Of a stretch of 37,884 nt of DNA, positions 27,287-35,285 are shown piece after piece (the first letter of the stretch is position 1; each line of letters begins with the position of its first letter). Source of the DNA: CG1-02-35-72 sp036170135 (GTDB taxonomy: Bacteria; Bacteroidota; Bacteroidia; Flavobacteriales; Flavobacteriaceae); contig JAVHOP010000084.1 in NCBI GenBank assembly GCA_036170135.1, positions 1 to 37,884 of the forward strand, written 5' to 3'. The position numbers and the translations under genes are program-made. The notes beneath the pieces are model-generated. The model saw only the letters and a list, made by a program, of their open reading frames with translations. It did not search any database and was not told the origin of the DNA.

Positions 27287-27343
27287 GTTGCAAATGTTAT
27301 ATTTATTTTATTAAATTAGCAACCTTATAAAACCTTTTTAGTA

Positions 27344-28069
27344 ATGAACGTAAAGAAGAATCCAAAAGCGAACTTAGAAAATTATAGTAAGTTCTTTATG
27401 CAATTAGGACTGGTATTGGCATTGTTAGTAACTTTACTCTCAATTGAGTACAAAACTTACGACAAACAATTATCGTCTTTAGGCGATTTAAAAATTAATG
27501 ATCAACTAGAAGATGATATTCCAATTGTTGAACATGTTGAACCTATAAAACCGCCACCTGCTGCACCTCCTACTCCTGAAATTATTCAGGTTGTAAAAGA
27601 TAAAACAGATATTAAAGAAACAGTACTACAATCTACCGAAACAAATGAAACTGAAAAAGTAGAAGTTAAGGATATCGTAACCGTAAATGAAGACGAAGAT
27701 GTTGCCGAAGATGTCCCCTTTGCAATCATTGAAAATGCACCTGTATTTCCTGGATGTGAAAGCAAACCAAAATCAGAACAAAAAAAATGTTTATCTGATA
27801 ACATTACTGCCTTAGTTAACAAAAAGTTTAATGTTGACTTAGCTACCGATTTAGGTTTAACACCTGGTAAAAAAAGAATTTCTGTAATTTTTAAAATAGA
27901 CAAAAATGGAGATGTTGTTGATATACAAGCTAGAGCACCACATCCACGTTTAGAAAAAGAAGCCATTCGCGTGGTTGGATTAATTCCTAAAATGACGCCT
28001 GGTAAACAAAGAGGTCGTGCTGTTGGTGTAAAATACAGTTTGCCAATTGTATTCAACGTTCAAGAATAA
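27344..28069 (+). CDS. tonB: TonB-family energy transducer
   Basis: The protein transfers proton-motive energy to outer-membrane transporters. The 241-residue protein has one N-terminal membrane helix (about 16-34). A periplasmic proline-rich and acidic linker follows (KPPPAAPPTPE, then many E, D and V). A C-terminal TonB domain (about 128-240) begins PVFPGCE and includes KRISVIFKIDKNGDV. No ExbB or ExbD genes are adjacent. A strong terminator follows 25 bp after the stop. The gene sits between the VanZ-like gene and the acetyltransferase/remB pair. Confidence 0.9.
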   Translation: MNVKKNPKANLENYSKFFMQLGLVLALLVTLLSIEYKTYDKQLSSLGDLKINDQLEDDIPIVEHVEPIKPPPAAPPTPEIIQVVKDKTDIKETVLQSTETNETEKVEVKDIVTVNEDEDVAEDVPFAIIENAPVFPGCESKPKSEQKKCLSDNITALVNKKFNVDLATDLGLTPGKKRISVIFKIDKNGDVVDIQARAPHPRLEKEAIRVVGLIPKMTPGKQRGRAVGVKYSLPIVFNVQE

Positions 28070-28093
28070 TAAAATTTAAGCTTAGCTTTTTAT

Positions 28094-28128
28094 AAATCCC
28101 ATTTCAAAACCGAAATGGGATTTTTTTT
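28094..28128 (+). terminator. Intrinsic terminator after tonB
   Basis: A perfect 12-bp stem AAATCCCATTTC/GAAATGGGATTT (28094-28105 and 28112-28123) has an AAAACC loop and runs into eight T residues (28121-28128). It should end the transcript carrying sprA, gcvH, vanZ and tonB, and separate it from the acetyltransferase-remB pair. Confidence 0.92.
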
Positions 28129-28170
28129 GCAATAAAATTAGTACTTTAGCAAAGATTAAACTACCTACAC

Positions 28171-28743
28171 ATGCTTGACTACTTCGCGCACCAAACTGCT
28201 GTTATAGACCCCGATTGCCATATCGGAAAAGGTTCAAAAATTTGGCATTTTAGCCATATCATGAGTAACTGTTCCATAGGGGCTCAGTGTAATATTGGTC
28301 AAAATGTGGTGGTATCACCACAAGTCATTTTAGGACGGAATGTAAAAGTTCAAAACAATGTCTCTATTTACACTGGCGTTATTTGCGAAGATGATGTTTT
28401 TTTAGGTCCTTCTATGGTTTTTACCAATGTTATCAATCCACGAAGTGCTGTTTTAAGACGTGACCAATACCGACAAACCATCGTTAAAAAAGGCGCGAGT
28501 ATCGGCGCAAATGCCACCATTATTTGCGGCAATAATATCGGCGAATATGCCTTAATTGGTGCCGGAAGTGTCATTACTAAAGAGGTACCTCCTTTTGCTT
28601 TAGTTGTTGGCAATCCTGCAAAACAAATTGGCTGGGTAAGTGAATATGGACATCGGTTAAATTTTGATGACAACGGATTTGCAACTTGTCCCGAAACAAA
28701 AGACACTTATCAGTTGCTAAACAATACTGTAACCAAACTTTAG
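28171..28743 (+). CDS. WlbB/WbpD-type sugar N-acetyltransferase
   Basis: The 190-residue protein is a left-handed parallel beta-helix acyltransferase, with hexapeptide repeats from about residue 15 to 145 (for example IGKGSKIW, IGAQCNIGQNVVV, IGANATIICGNNIG). The loop TNVINPRSAVLRR and the end VVGNPAKQIGWVSEYG match the WlbB/WbpD group. Those enzymes acetylate the 3-amino group of UDP-2-acetamido-3-amino-glucuronate in surface polysaccharide synthesis. The partner enzymes of that pathway are not nearby, so the exact substrate is unproven. It ends 3 bp before the RemB-like gene, suggesting co-translation. Confidence 0.82.
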   Translation: MLDYFAHQTAVIDPDCHIGKGSKIWHFSHIMSNCSIGAQCNIGQNVVVSPQVILGRNVKVQNNVSIYTGVICEDDVFLGPSMVFTNVINPRSAVLRRDQYRQTIVKKGASIGANATIICGNNIGEYALIGAGSVITKEVPPFALVVGNPAKQIGWVSEYGHRLNFDDNGFATCPETKDTYQLLNNTVTKL

Positions 28744-28746
28744 TCA

Positions 28747-30849
28747 ATGTCAAAAATAAGTCTGTTTTTTTTACTGCTTATCTGTTCATTCTCGTTACAA
28801 CTATTTGCTCAAGAAGCCAAATATCCCATTTATAGTGGTTGCTCACAAACTTATGAAGATGCTTTAAAACAATGTTTTTTAAACTCCGTTAAGAAAGAAG
28901 TCATCAGCAAAATTACACTTCCCGAAATTTTATTAAAAGATAATTTTAAAGGAACTGTGAATATTATTTTTTTAGTAGATAAAGATGGCGCTTTTAAAGT
29001 GATTTATGTCGATACAAAATATGAAGATTTGACAAAAATTGTCACTCAAATTTTTAAGAACTTGCCAATAGCTAAACCTGCCATGTCGGGAGAACGGCCT
29101 ATTGAAATGCAATTTGTTTTTCCGCTTACTATTCCGCTAGGAAGCGAACCGCAATCATTGCAAGTTGTCGCTCAAAAAACAAAAAAACTTTTTGAAAGAA
29201 AGCTAAATCCCGAAAAACCCATCCGAAATATAAAACCACAAATCGTTAAAAAAGTAGTCACTCAAAAGGGGTATTATCCCGAACACAAAAGTGCTTTAAA
29301 CATTCCTTTTTCACAAACAGATTACGCATATCTTGATTTTTATTACAATAAAAACGAACAAGCACATACCGGATTTAAGCCTTATATTTATGATGACGCT
29401 TCAAAATATGCCGATTTAGATGCACAAAAAAATGCACTTTTAAAACCCGAAAGCACTTGGTTTGGTCGAAAATTTTTTAATGAACACATGCTCATTGTTC
29501 AAGATTCCGATTTTTGGTTTACCTTAAATCCTATTGCCGATTTGCAACTGGGCAAAGATAATTCCGATTTAAAATATACTTATAACAATACACGTGCTGT
29601 TCAAATTCAGGGTGGACTGGGTTCAAAATTTAATTTTTCATCGACCATTTACGAAAGTCAAGGACGGTTTGCAAATTATATCAACCAGTTTATCATAGAT
29701 AACAAACCCGTTAATTCAAACGGACTCGTTCCCGGAAGAGGGCGCTCTAAAGAGTTTAACACGAACGGCTTTGACTATCCGGCTGCCGAAGGCTATTTAT
29801 CTTATGCACCTAATAAATTTTTCAATTTTCAATTCGGACAAGGCAAAAATTTTATTGGCGATGGTTATCGCTCCCTATTCTTGTCGGATGTAGCCTCACC
29901 TTCACCCTATTTTAAAATTACCACAACATTTTGGAAAATTCGTTATACCAATCTTTGGTTGTTTATGGATGACGTGAGACCCGAAGCGCAAGTTAATGGT
30001 GCCAATGCTCGAAAATTTGTGGTCATGCACCATTTGAGTTATAATGTTAACAGCCATTTAAATATCAATTTATTTGAGTCGGTAATTTCTGATAATGCCA
30101 ATCACGATGGGCTGAATATCAATTATATCAATCCGATAATATTCTTCAGACCAGTTGAGTTTTCAAGAGGTGAAAGCGCTGGAAATGCCTTACTTGGCTT
30201 GGCATTAAAATATAAATTTACCAAAAATTTTGTGGTCTATAATCAATTTTTAGTCGATGAATTAAATTTAAAAAACCTTGCCTCTGGTGGTGGCTCTTGG
30301 ACCAATAAATTCGGATTGCAACTAGGCGCTAAATATTTTAATGCTTTCGAAGTTGAAAATTTACACCTTCAAGCTGAATTAAATATCGTGCGTCCATTTA
30401 CCTATTCGCACGCCAATCCGGTGTTAAATTACGCCCATTTTAACCAGCCGCTTGCCCACCCTTGGGGCGCCAATTTTTACGAATTTATCGCCATTGCCCG
30501 CTACAAAAAAGATCGCTTATTTGGAAATTTAAAATTAGTTGTCGGCAAAAAAGGATTCGACATTAAAGGAAATCCCATTAGTTTTGGCGGTAATTTATAT
30601 ATAGATTACAACAAACGCAGTAGCGATGTCAATCAAACTTTAGCACAGGGCAATAAAACCTCCATTTTTATAGGCGATTTACAAGCTGGTTATCTCATTA
30701 ATCCCGCTACAAATCTCAAGGTTTTCGCCAACATCACCTATCGAAAATTTACGCCAACCATAACTACTGCAAATTTCACTTCCGAAACAACTACTTGGTT
30801 TAATTTAGGTTTTAGAACCGATTTATTTAATTGGTACTTCGATTTTTAA
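28747..30849 (+). CDS. remB: RemB-like gliding motility outer-membrane protein
   Basis: The 700-residue protein has a signal peptide (about 1-21). A domain at about 25-130 looks like a TonB C-terminal domain (PIYSGC, VNIIFLVDKDGAFKV). A long beta-rich region (about 190-700) resembling Wzi-type outer-membrane barrels ends in Phe. The blocks NTNGFDYPAAEGYLSY, FGQGKNFIGDGYRSLFLSD and FKITTTFWKIRYTNLWLFMD are what I know from RemB of Flavobacterium johnsoniae, a gliding-related cell-surface protein. The neighbourhood sprA-gcvH-vanZ-tonB-remB agrees with my memory of that genome. The start ATG is 3 bp after the acetyltransferase stop. RemB's biochemical role is not well defined. Confidence 0.8.
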   Translation: MSKISLFFLLLICSFSLQLFAQEAKYPIYSGCSQTYEDALKQCFLNSVKKEVISKITLPEILLKDNFKGTVNIIFLVDKDGAFKVIYVDTKYEDLTKIVTQIFKNLPIAKPAMSGERPIEMQFVFPLTIPLGSEPQSLQVVAQKTKKLFERKLNPEKPIRNIKPQIVKKVVTQKGYYPEHKSALNIPFSQTDYAYLDFYYNKNEQAHTGFKPYIYDDASKYADLDAQKNALLKPESTWFGRKFFNEHMLIVQDSDFWFTLNPIADLQLGKDNSDLKYTYNNTRAVQIQGGLGSKFNFSSTIYESQGRFANYINQFIIDNKPVNSNGLVPGRGRSKEFNTNGFDYPAAEGYLSYAPNKFFNFQFGQGKNFIGDGYRSLFLSDVASPSPYFKITTTFWKIRYTNLWLFMDDVRPEAQVNGANARKFVVMHHLSYNVNSHLNINLFESVISDNANHDGLNINYINPIIFFRPVEFSRGESAGNALLGLALKYKFTKNFVVYNQFLVDELNLKNLASGGGSWTNKFGLQLGAKYFNAFEVENLHLQAELNIVRPFTYSHANPVLNYAHFNQPLAHPWGANFYEFIAIARYKKDRLFGNLKLVVGKKGFDIKGNPISFGGNLYIDYNKRSSDVNQTLAQGNKTSIFIGDLQAGYLINPATNLKVFANITYRKFTPTITTANFTSETTTWFNLGFRTDLFNWYFDF

Positions 30850-30874
30850 TCGAAAACCATTTCGTTAAAATTAG

Positions 30875-30914
30875 TTGAAAGCCTCATTTCTTGTAAGCTA
30901 ACTTTGTACCTTTG
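30875..30914 (+). promoter_or_regulatory. gpmI promoter region with two tandem -7 boxes
   Basis: TAACTTTG (30899-30906) and TACCTTTG (30907-30914) are two back-to-back matches to TAnnTTTG. A TTG at 30875-30877 gives a 21-bp spacer to the first. The gpmI ATG is 22 bp after the second box. Confidence 0.5.
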
Positions 30915-30936
30915 CTACAATAAAAAATAAAATTTG

Positions 30937-32454
30937 ATGAACAAAAAAGTTATTTTAATGATTTTAGATGGTTGGGGCATTGCTCAAAATCCAGCTGTTT
31001 CGGCCATAGACCACGCCAATACGCCCTTTATAGATTCACTTTATAAAAATTATCCCCATGCCAGTTTACGAACCGATGGTTTAAATGTCGGTTTACCCGA
31101 AGGTCAGATGGGGAACTCGGAAGTCGGCCATATGAATTTAGGTGCCGGACGCATTGTCTATCAAAATCTCGTTAAAATTAATTTGGCTGTAGCTGATGGT
31201 TCCTTAGAAAAGGAAAAAGAAATTATCGCAGCCTTTGATCATGCCAAAAAAAATCATAAAAATGTACACTTTTTAGGACTCGTTTCTGATGGTGGCATTC
31301 ATTCGCATATTGAACATTTAAAAGCCTTAACAAAAGCTGCATCCGATAATAAAGTATCAAATGTATTTGTTCATGCTTTTACCGATGGTCGCGATTGCGA
31401 TCCTAAATCGGGTGTTGGATTTATATCAGAACTACAAAAACATTTAGATAAAACTACCGGAAAAATAGCCACAATATCAGGTCGTTATTTCGCTATGGAT
31501 CGCGATAAACGCTGGGAACGCGTTGCCATTGCATACAATGCGCTAATAAAAGGTGAAGGCGAAAAATCGTCCAACTTGATTGCAAGTATGGAAGCTAGTT
31601 ACAAAAATGATATAACCGATGAATTTATAAAACCCATTGTTAAAGTAGATACCAATAATGAGCCAATCGGAAATATTAAGGAAGGCGATGTGGTGATTTA
31701 TTTTAACTTTAGAACCGACCGTGGAAGAGAATTAACCGAGGTTTTAACACAAAAAAGCTATCCCGAATTCGGTATGTCAACTCTGCCGCTTTATTTTGTA
31801 ACACTTACCAATTACAACGATGCTTTTAAAGGTTTGCACATTGTTTACGACAAGGATGATTTATCAGACACCTTAGGCGAAGTTTTAGAAAAACACCACA
31901 AAAAACAAATCAGAATTGCCGAAACCGAAAAATATCCCCACGTTACTTTTTTCTTTTCGGGCGGTCGCGAAAAACCATTTGAAGGCGAAAGTCGCCTTTT
32001 GTGTCCATCACCAAAAGTCGCCACTTACGATTTAAAACCCGAGATGAGTGCGTTCGATATCCGCGACGGTATTATTCCGGAGCTTAAAAAACAAGACGTT
32101 GATTTTGTGTGTTTAAATTTTGCCAATGGCGATATGGTTGGACACACCGGTGTGATGGAAGCTGCCATAAAAGCTTGCCAAGCAGTTGATGCTTGCGTTA
32201 AAGATGTGGTAACAACAGCACTTGAAAATAATTATACTACCATTATCATTGCCGATCACGGCAATTGTGAAAAAATGATAAACGAAGATGGCACACCAAA
32301 TACCTCACATACCACATTTCCGGTGCCCATAGTTTTGGTAGATAAAGATTTAAAACACATTAATAGTGGTGTTCTAGCCGATGTGGCACCAACAATTTTA
32401 AAGCTGATGGGAATTGAACAACCTAAAGTAATGACCCGTAAATCTTTAATATAA
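30937..32454 (+). CDS. gpmI: 2,3-bisphosphoglycerate-independent phosphoglycerate mutase
   Basis: GpmI interconverts 3- and 2-phosphoglycerate in glycolysis and gluconeogenesis. The 505-residue protein is of the alkaline-phosphatase superfamily. Catalytic Ser61 lies in EGQMGNSEVGHMNLGAGR, metal-binding DGWG is at 11-14, and further metal sites are in ADHGNCEKM and NTSHTTFPVP near the C-terminus. I chose the ATG at 30937; a TTG one codon earlier is possible but less likely. Two promoter-like boxes lie upstream. Family length is normal. Confidence 0.97.
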   Translation: MNKKVILMILDGWGIAQNPAVSAIDHANTPFIDSLYKNYPHASLRTDGLNVGLPEGQMGNSEVGHMNLGAGRIVYQNLVKINLAVADGSLEKEKEIIAAFDHAKKNHKNVHFLGLVSDGGIHSHIEHLKALTKAASDNKVSNVFVHAFTDGRDCDPKSGVGFISELQKHLDKTTGKIATISGRYFAMDRDKRWERVAIAYNALIKGEGEKSSNLIASMEASYKNDITDEFIKPIVKVDTNNEPIGNIKEGDVVIYFNFRTDRGRELTEVLTQKSYPEFGMSTLPLYFVTLTNYNDAFKGLHIVYDKDDLSDTLGEVLEKHHKKQIRIAETEKYPHVTFFFSGGREKPFEGESRLLCPSPKVATYDLKPEMSAFDIRDGIIPELKKQDVDFVCLNFANGDMVGHTGVMEAAIKACQAVDACVKDVVTTALENNYTTIIIADHGNCEKMINEDGTPNTSHTTFPVPIVLVDKDLKHINSGVLADVAPTILKLMGIEQPKVMTRKSLI

Positions 32455-32458
32455 TTCT

Positions 32459-32466
32459 TATCTTTG
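32459..32466 (+). promoter_or_regulatory. -7 box upstream of the HAD-like gene
   Basis: TATCTTTG matches TAnnTTTG, beginning 4 bp after the gpmI stop and ending 17 bp before the next ATG. It may give the HAD-like gene its own transcript. Confidence 0.4.
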
Positions 32467-32483
32467 TGGCAAATTAAGACTTT

Positions 32484-32897
32484 ATGATTCCACAAAACTC
32501 TCTTGTTATTGCCGTAGATTTTGATGGTACCATCGTGGAATCGGCTTATCCTAAAATTGGAAAGCCTATCATTTTTGCTTTCGATTCGTTAAAAGCCCTT
32601 CAAAAAGATGGACACCGATTAATACTTTGGACATACAGAAGTGGTAGTTTATTAGATGAAGCGATAGAATTCTGCCGTCAAAACGGTGTTGAATTTTATG
32701 CCGTAAATAAAAGTTTTGTAGAAGAGACCTTCGACCCCAATAAAATTAGCCGCAAAATATTAGCCGATGTCTTTATTGATGACCGCAATATTGGTGGTAT
32801 GATGGATTGGGGTAAAATGTACCAAATTATCAGTCAAGGAAAACCTTTAGGTGACCCACCTAAAAAAAGCAGTTTCTGGTCATTTAAAAAATCTTAA
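32484..32897 (+). CDS. Small HAD-like phosphatase (BT0820-like)
   Basis: The 137-residue protein has the HAD nucleophile motif DFDGT with Asp12 and Asp14, motif II in LILWTYRSG, and the acidic motif VFIDDRNIGG near residues 93-102. It lacks a large cap domain, as in the small Bacteroidota group typified by BT_0820 of Bacteroides thetaiotaomicron. The substrate is unknown. The stop overlaps that of the convergent CoA-transferase gene by 3 bp (shared TTAA). Confidence 0.8.
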   Translation: MIPQNSLVIAVDFDGTIVESAYPKIGKPIIFAFDSLKALQKDGHRLILWTYRSGSLLDEAIEFCRQNGVEFYAVNKSFVEETFDPNKISRKILADVFIDDRNIGGMMDWGKMYQIISQGKPLGDPPKKSSFWSFKKS

Positions 32898-34329
32898 TAA
32901 ATTCCCGCTTCAAAATAAGTCCGTTCAATCGTTTCTTGATGTTTTGGGTGTGCAATATTGATTAAGGCTTTTACGCGTTGCTGAATGGTTTTTCCATATA
33001 AATTGGCAACGCCAAATTCGGTTATAATATATTGAACATGCGCCCTAGTCGTCACTACGCCGGCACCTTGTTTTAAAAATGGCACAATGCGGCTTTCACC
33101 TTTTTTGGTAGTTGAAGGTAAAGCAATAATAGCTTTTCCGCCTTCACTTAGCATGGCCCCTCTAATAAAATCCATTTGTCCGCCCACACCCGAATAGATG
33201 TGTTTTCCAATAGAATCGGCGCAAACTTGTCCGGTTAAATCGACTTCAATAGCCGAATTTATTGAAACCATTTTTGGGTTTTGCCTTATCGTAGCCACAT
33301 CATTAACATAATCGGCGGCACGCATTTCTACAAACGGATTGTCATCAATATAATCGTATAACCGTTTGGTTCCTAAAGCAAAAGTCGCCAAGGCACGTCC
33401 CGGATTTACTTTTTTGTAATTGCTGTTAATCACATCCTCTAAAATCAAATCGATTACACCATCCGAAAGCATTTCGGTATGTAATCCCAAATCTTTATGG
33501 TTGTGCAAACGTTGTAAAACTGCATTTGGAATTGCCCCAATTCCCAACTGCAAAGTGCTTCTATCTTCAATTAATTCGGCTATATAATCACCAATTTTTT
33601 GAGCTTCGGGCGTTAATTCCGGGATTTTCAATTCGGTTAAACCGATATGATATTCAACAAAAGTATCTAACTCCGAAATGTGAATAATACCGTCGCCGTG
33701 GGTACGCGGCATAAAACGATTGATTTGTGCAATGACATGTTTGGCGTTTGAAATGGCAGCTAAAGTCGCTTCAACCGAGACGCCCAGCGAGCAATAACCG
33801 TGTTTATCTGGTGGCGATACTTGTATTAAAGCCACATCTATCGGAATGATATTTCGCTTAAATAACAAAGGTAATTCGCTCAAAAACACAGGTGTATAAG
33901 AACCATTTCCATTTTTTAGAGTAGGCCTAACATTTCCACCAACAAAAAATGAATTCACACAAAAACTATCTTTATAAATCGGATTGGCATAAGGCGCGTC
34001 ACCCTCGGTATGCAAATGACAAATTTCAACATTTTTGAGTTCACTAAAACGTTCGGTCATAGCGCTTATCAACTTTTTTGGTGCCGCTGCGGCTGCCTGA
34101 ATGTAAATACGGTCTCCAGACTTTATAACTNNNNNNNNNNNNNNNNNNNNNNNNNNNNNNNNNNNNNNNNNNNNNNNNNNNNNNNNNNNNNNNNNNNNNN
34201 NNNNNNNNNNNNNNNNNNNNNNNNNNNNNNTTTTGGTGCCGCTGCGGCTGCCTGAATGTAAATACGGTCTCCAGACTTTATAACTTTTACAGCATCGGCT
34301 GCGCTAATAGGGTGATACATAATTCTCAT
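32894..34329 (-). CDS. Acetyl-CoA hydrolase/CoA-transferase family protein (interrupted by assembly gap)
   Basis: The enzyme probably moves CoA between acetate and another acyl group, or hydrolyses acyl-CoA. The reading frame is split by 100 Ns. The distal end (34231-34329) encodes the first 33 residues (YHPISAADAVKVIKSGDR, QAAAAAPK); the proximal part (32894-34072) encodes the remaining 392. Removing the Ns and one of the two flanking 55-bp copies joins them in frame as 426 residues, the normal family length. Seen motifs are LGIGAIPNAVL, the likely catalytic Glu234 in GLHTEMLSDGVIDL (by analogy with 4-hydroxybutyrate CoA-transferase), YSGVGGQMDFIRGA and the C-terminal EFGVANLYGKTIQQR. Substrate not determined. 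It is divergent from map. Confidence 0.88.
34076..34130. repeat. 55-bp sequence duplicated at the gap, left copy
   Basis: Identical to 34231-34285 on the other side of the N run. It covers residues about 16-33 of the CoA-transferase gene (QAAAAAPK end). It is most simply the overlap between two contig ends. Confidence 0.9.
34131..34230. other. Scaffold gap of exactly 100 N
   Basis: A run of 100 undetermined bases, a conventional placeholder length. The flanks are identical over 55 bp, so the true gap length is probably zero and the contigs overlap. Confidence 0.95.
34231..34285. repeat. 55-bp sequence duplicated at the gap, right copy
   Basis: Second copy of the 34076-34130 sequence, directly after the Ns. 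It continues into the true 5' end of the CoA-transferase gene. Confidence 0.9.
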
Positions 34330-34336
34330 TTTTTTG

Positions 34337-34344
34337 CAAATTTA
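34337..34344 (-). promoter_or_regulatory. -7 box for the CoA-transferase gene
   Basis: On the minus strand TAAATTTG matches TAnnTTTG and ends 7 bp before the first ATG (34329). With such a short leader, the second ATG (codon 4, 34320) may be the real start. No clear -33 element. Confidence 0.4.
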
Positions 34345-34435
34345 ATTTGAATAAACGTGATTTTTACTGCTTAAAATCATATTTGTATAATTTTTTTACT
34401 AAAAATATATCCATACAAAAAAGGATTTTTTAAAT

Positions 34436-34443
34436 TATCTTTG
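34436..34443 (+). promoter_or_regulatory. -7 box upstream of map
   Basis: TATCTTTG matches TAnnTTTG, 20 bp ahead of the map ATG in the 134-bp divergent spacer. Confidence 0.45.
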
Positions 34444-34463
34444 CGCCATAATAATATATTGCA

Positions 34464-35282
34464 ATGATTCACATTAAAACGAGAGAAGAAATTGAATTGA
34501 TGCGCGAAAGCGCGCTCATTGTTTCTAAAACTTTAGGGATGTTGGCAAGTGAGATTAAACCCGGCGTTACTACCTTATATCTAGATAAATTAGCCGAAAC
34601 TTTTATTCGCGACCACGGTGCAATACCTGGTTTTTTAGGACTTTATAATTTTCCTAACACGCTTTGTATGAGTCCAAATGCACAAATTGTTCACGGCATT
34701 CCCAATGACACGCCATTAAAAGATGGCGACATCATATCGGTTGATTGTGGCTCCTTAAAAAATGGCTTTTACGGCGATCATGCCTACACTTTTGAAGTGG
34801 GCGAAGTTGATGAGGCTACCAAAAAATTGTTACAAATCACCAAAGAAAGCCTCTATTTAGGTATTGCCGCTTTCAAAGCCGGCAATCGTGTTGGCGATGT
34901 TGGTTATGCCATTCAGCGATTTACCGAAAAAGAAGGTTATGGCGTGGTTCGCGAATTAGTTGGTCACGGTTTGGGGCGCATCATGCACGAAGACCCCGAA
35001 ATGCCAAATTACGGTAGCCGCGGTAAAGGGAAACAGTTTAAAGAAGGCATGGTTGTCGCCATTGAACCGATGATAAATATGGGGACGCACCGCATTAAAC
35101 AATTGCGTGATGGCTGGACCATATTGACGGCAGATAACAAACCCTCAGCCCATTTTGAACACGATATTGCCCTAGTTGATGGTAAACCCGAATTGCTTTC
35201 AACCTTCCAATACATTTACAAAGCACTTGGCATAAGCAGTGATGAGGAAACCCCATTTAGAAAAATTCCTTTAGTATTGTAA
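34464..35282 (+). CDS. map: Methionine aminopeptidase, type I
   Basis: Removes the initiator methionine from nascent proteins. The 272-residue protein has all five metal ligands: Asp94 (SVDCG), Asp105 (YGDHA), His168 (GHGLGRIMHE), Glu201 (AIEPMI) and Glu232 (FEHDIA). His78-Gly in VHGIP lines the active site. Its length is slightly above the usual 250-265 residues because of a C-terminal tail after ELLS. It is followed 3 bp later by a methyltransferase gene, so the two are likely co-translated. Confidence 0.97.
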   Translation: MIHIKTREEIELMRESALIVSKTLGMLASEIKPGVTTLYLDKLAETFIRDHGAIPGFLGLYNFPNTLCMSPNAQIVHGIPNDTPLKDGDIISVDCGSLKNGFYGDHAYTFEVGEVDEATKKLLQITKESLYLGIAAFKAGNRVGDVGYAIQRFTEKEGYGVVRELVGHGLGRIMHEDPEMPNYGSRGKGKQFKEGMVVAIEPMINMGTHRIKQLRDGWTILTADNKPSAHFEHDIALVDGKPELLSTFQYIYKALGISSDEETPFRKIPLVL

Positions 35283-35285
35283 TCT

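Noticed and set aside
34010..34255. Plus-strand 81-residue frame crossing the Ns
   Set aside because: It translates undetermined bases and is antisense to the CoA-transferase gene.
32894..34329. CoA-transferase pseudogene or insertion-disrupted gene
   Set aside because: The interruption is explained by Ns plus a duplicated contig end; the joined frame is intact.
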